This document shows, piece after piece, positions 8,774 to 17,542 of a DNA stretch of 64,000 bases (positions are counted from its first letter, which is position 1; each line of letters starts with the position of its first letter). The notes below the pieces were generated by a model. That model saw only the letters and a list, made by a program, of their open reading frames with translations, had not been told where the DNA came from and searched no databases. A program made the position numbers and the translations under genes. Origin of the DNA: an uncultured Sutterella sp. (lineage in GTDB: Bacteria; Pseudomonadota; Gammaproteobacteria; Burkholderiales; Burkholderiaceae_F); contig CALEAW010000045.1 of NCBI GenBank assembly GCA_937943605.1, positions 3,538 through 67,537 on the forward strand, written 5' to 3'.

Positions 8774-10042
8774 ATGACCATGCTCAGCTGGGTTGCCATT
8801 GCCGTGATTTTTGCCACGGTGTGGGCCCTTATCAAACGTTATGAAACACGACTGGTGCTTATTGCTGCCGGCCTTTTCCTTTGCGTCATTAGCCTCACGC
8901 CGATGGCTGGTCTTAACGCCTTTGGCAAGTCAATGACCAACGGTTCTCTCATCATGGCTATTTGCGGCTCGATGGGTTTTGCTTTTACGGCCAAATACAC
9001 GCAGTGTGACCGTTCCCTCGTTCACTATCTCGCTACCCCGATTCGTGGTCTCGGTATCTTCCTTATCCCGGTTTGCACGGCTTTGACCTTCTTTGTCAAC
9101 ATCGCCATTCCGTCTGCCGCTGGTTGTTCTGCTGCTGTCGGTTCGACGCTCATTCCGGTGATGCTCCGCGCTGGCATTAAACCCGCTGCCGCCGCTGCTG
9201 CCATTCTCGGTGGTACGATCGGTTCCTACCTCAGTCCGGGTACGTCCCACAACCCGTATGTGGCTAAGATGGCCAACATGGATGTGATGGACTTCATCGG
9301 CTTCCACATGCCCTACTCCTTGATGTGCGGTGCCATCCTCGTCGTTGGTATCCTCATCGTTGCGTTCCTCTTTGGTGACCACAAGGGTGACGCCAACGCT
9401 CAGGTTGACGAATCCAAGCTTCAGTCTCAAGACGACTTCCACCCGACGCCGCTGAAGGCTCTTATCCCGCTCGTTCCGATCGTCATCCTCGTCGTGGGTA
9501 ATCTCTGGATTCCCGAAATCAAGATGGGCGTTGCTCAGGCCATGTTGATCGGTGCGATCTGTGCCCTCGCTGTTGCTCGTGCCAACCCGCAGACCTTCAC
9601 GAAGGAATTCTTCAACGGTATGGGTAGTGGCTATGCCAACGTGATGGGTATCATCATCGCCGCTGGTGTGTTCGCCGCTGGTCTTCGTTCTTCCGGTCTT
9701 ATCGACTGCGCCATTGCTGCCCTTAAGGATTCCAACGAATTCGCACGTTGGGGCGCTTCCATTGGCCCATGGCTGATGGGGGTGATCACTGGTTCTGGTG
9801 ACGCTGCTACCCTCGCCTTTAACGAAACGGTTACCCCGCATGCTCAGGAATTCGGTATGTCTATCCATGGCTTGGGTGGTCTTGCCTTCCTTTGCGGTGC
9901 TCTCGGTCGTACGATGTCCCCGCTCGCTGGCGCCTGCATCTTGGTGTCCGGTATTGCGATGGTTAGCCCGATCGAAGTCATTAAGCGTACGGCACTTCCC
10001 TGCTTCGTCGCTGTGATTTGCTGCGCACTCTTGATGGTGTAA
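8774..10042 (+). CDS. dcuC: C4-dicarboxylate carrier, DcuC family
   Basis: Inner-membrane carrier with around ten to twelve hydrophobic segments over 422 residues. The family motifs FFVNIAIPSAAGCSAAVGSTLIPVMLRAGIKPAAAAAA and GTIGSYLSPGTSHNPYVAKMA near residues 115-170, and the repeat-like SGDAATLAFNETVTPHA near 340, fit the DcuC anaerobic C4-dicarboxylate carriers that exchange fumarate for succinate. A GGGAG binding site precedes the ATG. It stands alone between two terminators with a 170-base upstream region in which I found no clear FNR box. With FrdAB it would supply fumarate respiration. A DcuD-like or other DASS-type role cannot be excluded. Confidence 0.82.
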   Translation: MTMLSWVAIAVIFATVWALIKRYETRLVLIAAGLFLCVISLTPMAGLNAFGKSMTNGSLIMAICGSMGFAFTAKYTQCDRSLVHYLATPIRGLGIFLIPVCTALTFFVNIAIPSAAGCSAAVGSTLIPVMLRAGIKPAAAAAAILGGTIGSYLSPGTSHNPYVAKMANMDVMDFIGFHMPYSLMCGAILVVGILIVAFLFGDHKGDANAQVDESKLQSQDDFHPTPLKALIPLVPIVILVVGNLWIPEIKMGVAQAMLIGAICALAVARANPQTFTKEFFNGMGSGYANVMGIIIAAGVFAAGLRSSGLIDCAIAALKDSNEFARWGASIGPWLMGVITGSGDAATLAFNETVTPHAQEFGMSIHGLGGLAFLCGALGRTMSPLAGACILVSGIAMVSPIEVIKRTALPCFVAVICCALLMV

Positions 10043-10065
10043 TCCTTCTTTAACGCACAACGAAA

Positions 10066-10143
10066 AGCCATTCTCCTTTCGTCCTTGAATCGAGAATGGC
10101 TCTACTAAAAAAGGTCGACTTCTGACGTGAAGCCGACCTTTTT
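10066..10143. terminator. Two hairpins between convergent dcuC and orn
   Basis: The first hairpin has arms AGCCATTCTC (10066-10075) and GAGAATGGCT (10092-10101). The second, AAAAAGGTCG/CGACCTTTTT (about 10108-10143), has A and T tracts on both sides, so it can terminate transcription in both directions. Confidence 0.85.
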
Positions 10144-10169
10144 GTTTGGGCTTGAATCGCGACCGCGCC

Positions 10170-10739
10170 TTAGATCTTCATGATTGTTTCGCGGTAGTAC
10201 TGCAACTCTTCGATACTATCTTCGATGTCGGAGAGCGCTTGGTGCTTCGTCGCCTTTTGAACATTGCGAATATGTTCAGGTGCCCAGCGACGGGTCAACT
10301 CCTTTAAGGTAGACACATCTAGATAGCGATAATGGAAATACTTTTCTAAGTTCGGCAACCAACGGGCCATAAAGCGGCGGTCCTGGCCAATGGTATTGCC
10401 ACACATCGGGCTTTTGCCTTCGGGCACAAAACGACGGAAGGTTTCAATAAAGATTTGTTCGCAAGCTGCTTCGTCAATCGTACTTTCTTTGACACGACGA
10501 ACGAGGCCAGAGCGCGTATGCGTATCGGTATTCCACTCATCCATGCCGTTAAGAATGTCGTCCGACTGATGAATGGCAACCACTGGGCCCTTATGCAAAA
10601 TATTGAGATGCTTGTCGGTAATGATCGCTGCGACTTCAATCACACGATTGACTTCAGGCTGAAGCCCCGTCATTTCCATATCAATCCAAATCAGATTGTC
10701 GTCCGAGTAGGACGGATCTCGTTCAATAGTATTCGTCAT
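10170..10739 (-). CDS. orn: Oligoribonuclease
   Basis: DEDDh 3'-5' exoribonuclease that degrades two- to five-base RNA fragments at the end of mRNA decay and also pGpG. At 189 residues it is full length. The catalytic residues are visible in IWIDMEMTGL (D, E), GQDRRFM (D) and HQALSDIEDS (H, D). It is divergent from the M48 peptidase gene with 125 bases between them. The orn / M48 peptidase / rsgA arrangement is common in Burkholderiales. Confidence 0.96.
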   Translation of the reverse strand: MTNTIERDPSYSDDNLIWIDMEMTGLQPEVNRVIEVAAIITDKHLNILHKGPVVAIHQSDDILNGMDEWNTDTHTRSGLVRRVKESTIDEAACEQIFIETFRRFVPEGKSPMCGNTIGQDRRFMARWLPNLEKYFHYRYLDVSTLKELTRRWAPEHIRNVQKATKHQALSDIEDSIEELQYYRETIMKI

Positions 10740-10864
10740 GCGTTCTATTCACTAAAGTTCGTTTAAGGGCCATGTCTCCTTAGGCTTGGACTATCCGCAC
10801 CTAAAGATGATCAGCCATAATATAAGGATTATCGTCTTTTTATGTTTGATTCGTACACTCACAC

Positions 10865-12196
10865 ATGATCTCCGTTTCTGCGAGTCTGATTGAACACACA
10901 TTTTTGAGTATCCTCGTCCTCTATGTGACGCTCGAATGTGCGCTCACCATCATGCAAACACACGCGGCCGAAAGAGCCTGCGTGTCTGTCCCACGCGGGT
11001 TCGAATCAAAGCTCTCGTTAGCTGCCGTCCGTAAAGCCGCGGACTATACAGGTGAGCTTGCCCAAGCCAACTTACTCTTAACGGTGATGGGCGCCGCCTT
11101 TGCTCTTTTCATGACCTATGGCAATGGGCTTAACCTACTGACGATTTTCACTGAGACGCTTTTGGGACCAAGCATTCTTTCGCAATGGGTGCTTTTGAGC
11201 GCCATCGTGCTTTTAATGATGCTCATCGAACTCCCTTTTGGTTGGTGGGCTAGGTTTCGTGTCAAAGAGCGTTATGGCTATATGAGAGAACCACGCATCC
11301 ATTGGCTCAAGCGTACGCTCGCTGAAGCCCTATGGGGATGGGCCCTCTTTATGCCTTTTACGGCCTTTTTTTTGGTACTCTTTGAATACGTCGGTCAACG
11401 TTGGTGGCTCGTTGCCTGGGGATTATGGTGCATTTATTTGATTTGGCGTTGGCTTTTCGCGCGCGTTGAAGGCATCTTTTGGGCACGGCGGTCACACCCC
11501 TTTAATCAACCCGAGACTGTCGAAAAAGTACGTGATCTTTTGGAAACCCATGGCCTCGTCATGACTGACATGATCGTGATGACACGACCTGCCTCTTGGG
11601 ACCACAGCAATGTGGTGCTTGCTGGTTGGGGGCGTCAACGTCGCGTGGTCGTCTTTGCGCACGTCGCCAGACTCCTTGCTGAAGACGAACTCCTTGCCAT
11701 CGTGGCTCACGAAATTGGGCACATTCGTCATCGGCATGCCTTTGTGCGCTTATTTATTCATGCAACACTCTCTTTTGCATGTTGTGCCTTGGCGGGTTGG
11801 GGTGCCACTCAAGACCTCTTTTTTGAGGGATTCAACTATTCACCCATGTTGACGTCACACCATAGTGGGACGCATGCGGGCTACGTCTTAGCGTTAGCAT
11901 TGGTGACTTTTCCAGTACTCCTTTACCCGGTGAGCCCCTTAGTGAATTTTTTCTCACGTCTTTTGCAGTATGACGCGGACCGTTATGCGGCGCGTGCAGT
12001 TGGCCGTCACGCGATGATGCGCGCCTTGGTGCGTTTACATCGTGATTATTCAACTTCACTCACACCGTCACGGCTTTATTCACTTTTTCACTATCGTCGA
12101 CCTCATGCAGGGATGCGCGTCGCAAGCCTTCTCAACTACAAAGGCTTGACGCCCGATGACGTACAATCAACCCACACAGTGACCACATCACCCTAA
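10865..12196 (+). CDS. M48 family (Ste24-type) metallopeptidase, altered zinc site
   Basis: Integral membrane protein of 443 residues with the Ste24/M48 layout: several membrane segments before residue 210, then the zinc motif HEIGH at 282-286 and two further membrane segments. In the family the third zinc ligand is the Glu of an SRxxExxAD-like motif. Here the segment reads SRLLQYDADRYA, so residue 368 is Gln instead of Glu; I checked this at the codon level (CAG at 11966-11968). The enzyme may be inactive, or may bind zinc differently. rsgA follows 13 bases later. Confidence 0.85.
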   Translation: MISVSASLIEHTFLSILVLYVTLECALTIMQTHAAERACVSVPRGFESKLSLAAVRKAADYTGELAQANLLLTVMGAAFALFMTYGNGLNLLTIFTETLLGPSILSQWVLLSAIVLLMMLIELPFGWWARFRVKERYGYMREPRIHWLKRTLAEALWGWALFMPFTAFFLVLFEYVGQRWWLVAWGLWCIYLIWRWLFARVEGIFWARRSHPFNQPETVEKVRDLLETHGLVMTDMIVMTRPASWDHSNVVLAGWGRQRRVVVFAHVARLLAEDELLAIVAHEIGHIRHRHAFVRLFIHATLSFACCALAGWGATQDLFFEGFNYSPMLTSHHSGTHAGYVLALALVTFPVLLYPVSPLVNFFSRLLQYDADRYAARAVGRHAMMRALVRLHRDYSTSLTPSRLYSLFHYRRPHAGMRVASLLNYKGLTPDDVQSTHTVTTSP

Positions 12197-12209
12197 CCAC
12201 GGAATTTTC

Positions 12210-13169
12210 ATGGCTTCTAAAAAACCTTCGCGTAAAGCGAGCAAATCCGATCGTCAAGTTGTGACTGGACCTCTTTTGTCGGGGCGCGTCACGGCCGGCC
12301 ACGGTCGACACTACTTTGTGACCTTAGAGGACGGTACGCTTCTTGAGGCCCATCGCCGTGGTAAAAAAGGAGACGTTGTCGTAGGCGACATCGTGCATTG
12401 CACGGAGCCCGTCTCTGGGGTATCGGCCATTGAAAGCATTGAAGATCGCCGCAATCTGCTTTATCGCTCCGACGAATGGCGCATCAAGTCGCTCGCTTCA
12501 AATATCGACCTCGTCTGTATTGTTTTTGCATCTCGCCCAACCTTTAACCCGTGGTTTATTTGGAAGGCATTACTGGCCGCCCATCAGGCTGGCATTCCTG
12601 CGCTCGTCATTCGTAATAAGGATGAACTCGAAGAAGGTGCAGAAGACGCAGAAATCGCGTGCCAACTCCTTGAACACATTGGGCACGACGTCATCAGCGT
12701 GTCGGCGCAAGCGCGCCCTGAAGAAACCCGACAACGTTTGATCGAACGCCTCTCAGGACGCGCGAGTTTGCTCGTTGGTCAATCTGGCATGGGTAAATCG
12801 ACCATCTTGAATCTTTTGGTGCCACACGCGCAAGCAGCTACCCGAGAATTCTCAGAAGCCCTCAACTTAGGTAAACAAACGACCACAGCCGCCCGTTGGT
12901 ATAGTGCAGCTGATGACGATTGGCAGGGTGCCGTCATTGACACCCCGGGCTTTCAGGAGTTTGGGCTAGCTCACTTGTCACTCAACGACATTTTGCGCGC
13001 CATGCCTGATATTGCTGAACACGTGGACGGGTGCCGCTTCTTTAATTGTCGTCATCTTGAAGAACCCGGTTGCTCGGTCAAAGCGGCGGTCGAAGAAGGT
13101 TACATCTCTGAAGCGCGTTACGAGTTTTATCGTTCGCTCGCCGTGCACGCAGATACGCTACCTCTTTAG
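12210..13169 (+). CDS. rsgA: Ribosome small-subunit-dependent GTPase RsgA
   Basis: Circularly permuted GTPase that acts in late maturation of the 30S subunit. Visible: an N-terminal OB fold (about 15-85), then GTPase motifs in permuted order: IRNKDEL (G4), GQSGMGKST (G1), a switch region with TTTAA, and DTPGF (G3). The C-terminal zinc motif CRFFNCRHLEEPGC is also present. Length is 319 residues. It sits 13 bases downstream of the M48 peptidase gene. Confidence 0.96.
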   Translation: MASKKPSRKASKSDRQVVTGPLLSGRVTAGHGRHYFVTLEDGTLLEAHRRGKKGDVVVGDIVHCTEPVSGVSAIESIEDRRNLLYRSDEWRIKSLASNIDLVCIVFASRPTFNPWFIWKALLAAHQAGIPALVIRNKDELEEGAEDAEIACQLLEHIGHDVISVSAQARPEETRQRLIERLSGRASLLVGQSGMGKSTILNLLVPHAQAATREFSEALNLGKQTTTAARWYSAADDDWQGAVIDTPGFQEFGLAHLSLNDILRAMPDIAEHVDGCRFFNCRHLEEPGCSVKAAVEEGYISEARYEFYRSLAVHADTLPL

Positions 13170-13240
13170 GCGTAATGATCGACGCTCGCAATTCCTATAG
13201 AATGATTTTTCGGTCTTTCCTTTTTAAGTCCTGAGATCTC

Positions 13241-14350
13241 ATGAGTAATAACGAACGCGTCATCCCTATTACGACCAATCCGATTCGGAGTCTTCCGATT
13301 CCGCAAACGGGGGCTATCCGTCGTCAACACGATCATTGGGCTGACCAACGTCAACGCCCACTCAGAGACTTGCGCATTTCAGTAACGGACCACTGTAATT
13401 TTCGGTGCCGTTACTGTATGCCCAAGGAAAAATTCAAGGACGCTCGATCCTTCTTGGCGCACACCGAGCTACTCACCTTTGACGAAATCACGCGTTTAGC
13501 CCGACTGTTTGTCGCCAATGGCGTTGAAAAACTACGTCTCACCGGAGGCGAACCGCTTTTGCGTAAAGGGATTGAATACCTCATCGCCGAATTACGACAG
13601 CTTCAAACCCCAGACGGTCGCCCGATCGACATTGCGCTTACCACCAACGGCACACTCTTAAAGAAGAAAGCCCAGGCACTCATGGATGCCGGTCTCGACC
13701 GTGTCACGGTGTCGCTTGATGCCATGGACGAAGCAATCTTTCAAGGCTTTAATGACGTTGGCTTCCCTGCGGCCAAAGTTCTTGAAAGCATTGACTATGC
13801 AGCTAACCTTGGCTTCAAGGTCAAAGTCAACACGGTTGTGAAGCGTGGCATCAACGAAGCCGAAGTTCTCAAGATTTGCGAACGCTTTCGCCACACAGGT
13901 ATCATTCCCCGCTTTATCGAATATATGGACGTCGGCACCTCGAACGGTTGGCGTATGACTGACGTTGTGCCATCGGCTGAACTCGTTGACCTTATTCGAA
14001 CCCGTTGGGATGTCGAACCCATTGGTGCCAACTACCCCGGCGAAACAGCGAGCCGTTGGCGTTATGTCGATGGCGGCGGCGAATTTGGTTGCATCTCGTC
14101 AGTGACCCAGGCCTTCTGTGGAGACTGTTCACGTGCCCGTCTCAGTATGGATGGTCGTCTTTATCTTTGTCTATTTGCTACCGAAGGCTATGACATTCGT
14201 ACGATGCTCCGTGGTGGTGCGACCGACTGGGAAATCGAAGAAGCCTTGGGTCGCATTTGGACCGCACGCAATGACCATTACTCAGAACTCCGTAGTCTTG
14301 GATTAGCGCCAGAACGCGCCAAGATTGAAATGAGTTACATCGGCGGTTAG
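13241..14350 (+). CDS. moaA: GTP 3',8-cyclase MoaA (molybdenum cofactor)
   Basis: Radical SAM enzyme for the first step of molybdopterin synthesis, GTP to 3',8-cyclo-7,8-dihydro-GTP. The N-terminal cluster motif CNFRCRYC binds the SAM [4Fe-4S] cluster; the C-terminal motif with CISSVTQAFCGDCSRAR and a later Cys (LYLCLF) binds the second cluster. The last two residues are the conserved GG. Length is 369 residues, with about 40 extra N-terminal residues. moaC is not nearby; other Mo-cofactor genes occur at 20693-23116. Confidence 0.95.
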   Translation: MSNNERVIPITTNPIRSLPIPQTGAIRRQHDHWADQRQRPLRDLRISVTDHCNFRCRYCMPKEKFKDARSFLAHTELLTFDEITRLARLFVANGVEKLRLTGGEPLLRKGIEYLIAELRQLQTPDGRPIDIALTTNGTLLKKKAQALMDAGLDRVTVSLDAMDEAIFQGFNDVGFPAAKVLESIDYAANLGFKVKVNTVVKRGINEAEVLKICERFRHTGIIPRFIEYMDVGTSNGWRMTDVVPSAELVDLIRTRWDVEPIGANYPGETASRWRYVDGGGEFGCISSVTQAFCGDCSRARLSMDGRLYLCLFATEGYDIRTMLRGGATDWEIEEALGRIWTARNDHYSELRSLGLAPERAKIEMSYIGG

Positions 14351-14553
14351 TAGGCAAGATGCCTTAGGCGTGACGCTTTTTGCACGCCGAAGAGGACAGA
14401 TTCCGACGACACTCCGTATACTTAAGGGTCACGCCTCTAAAAACACCCCTCGATACGTTTGGTTTACCCCTTATTTGTGCCACGCTCGAGGGCGGCATCT
14501 TTGACGCGAGTTGTGGCAACAGATGCCTCACAAGAAGAAAGAAGAGTCATTTT

Positions 14554-16047
14554 ATGTTCAGTAATCCAACTGCCATTACCTTTATTGGTTACCTGCTCGT
14601 CATGGTAGGTGTGGGCTTTTTTGCCTACTACCATACGCGTAGCTATGGCGACTATATTCTTGGCGGCCGTAGTCTCGGCGGTCTGGTAACCGCGCTCTCA
14701 GTCGGTGCGTCCGATATGAGCGGCTGGTTGCTCATGGGCTTACCGGGTGCCGTCTTTTTAAGTGGGATCTCTCAATCCTGGATTGGGATTGGGTTAACGA
14801 TCGGCGCCTATACCAACTGGTGTATTGTCGCCGCACGTTTGCGTGTCTACACCGAAAAAACCCATAACGCCCTCACCTTGCCTGACTATTTCTCGCATCG
14901 CTTTGAAGATAAGCAGAACCTCCTTCGCATTATTGCGGCCTTTGTGATTCTGCTCTTTTTCACGATTTATTGCGCTTCAGGTGTCGTTGCTGGCGCTCGC
15001 CTCTTTGAAAACACCTTTGGCATGCCCTACGAACAAGCACTCATCTTGGGGGCCGCTGCCACGATTCTCTACGTTTTCATTGGCGGCTTCTTAGCCGTGA
15101 GTTGGACCGATACGATCCAAGCCACCCTAATGTGTATTGCCCTCATCGTGACGCCTTTTGCTGTGATGATGGACTTAGGGGGCTTTACAGCTGCCACTGA
15201 ACGTGTCGCTAGCATTGACCCCAAGATGCTCAACATTCTAGAAGGCCATACCGCCTTGGGGATTGTGAGTCTTTTGGCTTGGGGCTTGGGTTACTTTGGT
15301 CAGCCACACATCTTGGTGCGCTTTATGGCCACGCGTTCCATCAGCGTCATTCCGAATGCCCGTCGCGTGGGTACGCTTTGGATGATGTTCTGCTTGGCGG
15401 GTGCCGTGGGCGTCGGCTTCTTTGGCGCGGCTTTCTTTGCTGAACACAAAGACGTGGCCGGTCTCGTTCAAGAAAACCACGAACGCGTCTTTATCGTGCT
15501 CTCGGGTCTACTCTTTAATCCGTGGATTGCGGGGATTTTGATGTCCGCCATTTTGGCTGCTGTGATGTCAACCCTCTCTTGCCAGTTGCTCGTTTGCTCG
15601 TCCACGTTGACTGAAGACTTCTATCGAACCTTCATTCGTCGTAACGCTTCGCAGCGTGAGCTCGTTTGGGTTGGTCGCAGCATGGTGTTAGCGGTCTCGG
15701 CGGTGGCTGTTTGGCTTGCTCGTGACCCCAACAGTCTCGTGCTCTCTCTCGTCTCTTACGCCTGGGCTGGCTTTGGTGCGGCCTTTGGTCCCGTCATCAT
15801 CATGTCGCTTTGGTGGCGTCGCATGACCCGTAACGGTGCCCTGGCCGGCATGGTCACGGGGGCGATCACAGTGCTTGTTTGGAACCACTATGCCTGGTTC
15901 GGTCTTTACGAAATTCTGCCGGGCTTTGTCTTTGCGATCATCGCGATTGTTGTGGTCAGTCTTTTAGACAAGGCACCTAACGAACGCATCTCAAAAACCT
16001 TTGATGAGGTTCGCTCGATCGTTAAAGCGCCTTCTTCGGCTGCCTAA
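14554..16047 (+). CDS. putP: Sodium/proline symporter
   Basis: Sodium:solute symporter family protein, 498 residues with about 13 membrane segments. The PutP signatures are GASDMSGWLLMGLPGAVFLSG near residues 50-70, with Na+-site residues. Other hallmarks are the ILGGRSLGGLVTALS N-terminus and AGILMSAILAAVMSTLSCQLLVCSSTLTEDFYR near 330. The frame is open upstream to 14380, but the ATG at 14554 is preferred: a purine-rich GAAGAAAGAAGAG lies upstream, and the homologous protein starts there. No putA lies nearby, so uptake for nutrition or osmoprotection is equally possible. Confidence 0.92.
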   Translation: MFSNPTAITFIGYLLVMVGVGFFAYYHTRSYGDYILGGRSLGGLVTALSVGASDMSGWLLMGLPGAVFLSGISQSWIGIGLTIGAYTNWCIVAARLRVYTEKTHNALTLPDYFSHRFEDKQNLLRIIAAFVILLFFTIYCASGVVAGARLFENTFGMPYEQALILGAAATILYVFIGGFLAVSWTDTIQATLMCIALIVTPFAVMMDLGGFTAATERVASIDPKMLNILEGHTALGIVSLLAWGLGYFGQPHILVRFMATRSISVIPNARRVGTLWMMFCLAGAVGVGFFGAAFFAEHKDVAGLVQENHERVFIVLSGLLFNPWIAGILMSAILAAVMSTLSCQLLVCSSTLTEDFYRTFIRRNASQRELVWVGRSMVLAVSAVAVWLARDPNSLVLSLVSYAWAGFGAAFGPVIIMSLWWRRMTRNGALAGMVTGAITVLVWNHYAWFGLYEILPGFVFAIIAIVVVSLLDKAPNERISKTFDEVRSIVKAPSSAA

Positions 16048-16072
16048 TCGAACACTCGAACAAAACACTCTA

Positions 16073-16106
16073 CGGCCATGTCGACCTCAACCGACATGGC
16101 CGTTTT
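16073..16106 (+). terminator. Rho-independent terminator after putP
   Basis: Perfect 11-bp stem CGGCCATGTCG/CGACATGGCCG with an 8-base loop, followed by TTTT. Confidence 0.88.
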
Positions 16107-16198
16107 GCTTTATGGCACCAAAGGCGATCCTGCCCAACACCGCTCAGCATTTCTATTACAATGCTCAGCATTCATTTTGATTATCTGCTCCTTTATCC

Positions 16199-17464
16199 AT
16201 GGCACGTTCTGCATCTCTCGCGACTCAGCGCCGCGAACTCTCCTACATCATGCACCGCTTGACGGGCTACACTTCGCTCGCTGATCGTGAAGTGCTTGAC
16301 CGACGTCTGCGTAAGTTACTCGAACATGAGCTCTCTGACGAGTTTTATGCCATGGCTGATGAGGTCTTTGAAAAGCTCCGTGAGACACATCCCCCTTTAG
16401 CCGACGAAGCTCGTGGCTTTTTCTATGGCATGCTCTCCGAAGTCAAGTACGAATATCGTACCCCTACGCACACGACGACCATGATGACGGTCGGCGTCTT
16501 TTTGGACACCATCTTTAAGTCTGATGCGCCTAACGCTGTCATTTCGGAGGCGACAGCTCAGCAGTTAGCAGATCTTTTAAAAAAGCACTACATCAATCCG
16601 AAAGCCAAGATCACGATCTTTCATGAGATGTTGCGAAGCAATCAGGGGCCAGCCAACAATACCGAACTTGCTGCACAGCTCTTACGTCGTATGGCTAAGC
16701 ACGACGGTGTTCTTTATCAGGCTGAACACTTGGATATTCCAGAGTCGATCGATGACCCGATCATGGCGCTTGAAGAAGAGCGTGCCTATGGGCTCTACTT
16801 ACGCCACATCGTGATTGCCGTGACGGTACCCAGTGATGAACTTGTCGTTGTGCATCCCTATCACTGGTGCGAAGTCTCGTCAGACCCCAAGTTGCGCGAA
16901 GAAGGGACGTTTGACCCCAATCGCATTACGCAAAATGCGTGGGCTCGCGAAGCTGTTGAAGTCTTGGCACCTAATATCCATGGCTATCATGCAATCATGA
17001 CAGAACCCTTCCCCATCATTCGTGGGTTGGACTTCTTAGAGCAAGTGATGGCACCCTTCCGTATTTCGCCGCTCATCATGAATGCGTTACACACAGCCAA
17101 CTGCCAACCGAGTGACCTCTGCGCATCGATCGCCTTTTTCTGCTCACGCCCGGACGCAGCCAAGATGTATGCAAGCGAAATTCGTATTGCGATTGGCCTA
17201 CGCACAGAACGTGCGACACCCTTTAGTGGAGATTGCATCGCCGTGCAGGATGCGAGCGCCGACACGCAGGCTGTGGCAACCAACCTTGAACGGTTTCTCA
17301 ATATGCTCGGTGTCACGGACATCATCTTTCATGAGAATGCCCGTTACTTTGAAACCGAAGACGAAGGCGGTCGTATCTACGTCAATATGGACGGCATATC
17401 GACCCCGCTATCGCGCCCCGGTCTCAATGGTGCCCCTGTCGTGCCACCGCACTTACTGAACTAA
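16199..17464 (+). CDS. Hypothetical protein, possibly DUF2863 family
   Basis: Soluble protein of 421 residues with no signal peptide, membrane segment or catalytic motif that I recognise. Overall shape and composition remind me of the DUF2863 family found in Betaproteobacteria, but this is a weak recollection. The first 120 residues are helix-rich and charged. It is preceded by the putP terminator and ends at a convergent terminator shared with clpB. The ATG at 16199 lacks a strong binding site. Confidence 0.6.
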   Translation: MARSASLATQRRELSYIMHRLTGYTSLADREVLDRRLRKLLEHELSDEFYAMADEVFEKLRETHPPLADEARGFFYGMLSEVKYEYRTPTHTTTMMTVGVFLDTIFKSDAPNAVISEATAQQLADLLKKHYINPKAKITIFHEMLRSNQGPANNTELAAQLLRRMAKHDGVLYQAEHLDIPESIDDPIMALEEERAYGLYLRHIVIAVTVPSDELVVVHPYHWCEVSSDPKLREEGTFDPNRITQNAWAREAVEVLAPNIHGYHAIMTEPFPIIRGLDFLEQVMAPFRISPLIMNALHTANCQPSDLCASIAFFCSRPDAAKMYASEIRIAIGLRTERATPFSGDCIAVQDASADTQAVATNLERFLNMLGVTDIIFHENARYFETEDEGGRIYVNMDGISTPLSRPGLNGAPVVPPHLLN

Positions 17465-17485
17465 CCTATTGATTCTCACGTACAA

Positions 17486-17522
17486 AATGGCCCTGGGGTT
17501 TGTCACCACAGGGCCATTCTTT
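17486..17522. terminator. Bidirectional terminator between the DUF2863-like gene and clpB
   Basis: 10-bp perfect stem AATGGCCCTG/CAGGGCCATT (17486-17495 and 17509-17518) with a T-rich stretch after it, positioned between convergent genes. Confidence 0.8.
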
Positions 17523-17542
17523 ATTGCTTCTTCTGCGAAGTG

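Noticed and set aside
8930..10060. 376-residue open frame antisense to dcuC
   Set aside because: Composition is typical of a reverse-strand shadow of a membrane protein gene (Asp/Glu/Thr/Arg-rich).
14380..14553. N-terminal extension of PutP to 14380
   Set aside because: The extra 58 residues have no homology that I recognise, and the ATG at 14554 has the better binding site and the family-typical start.
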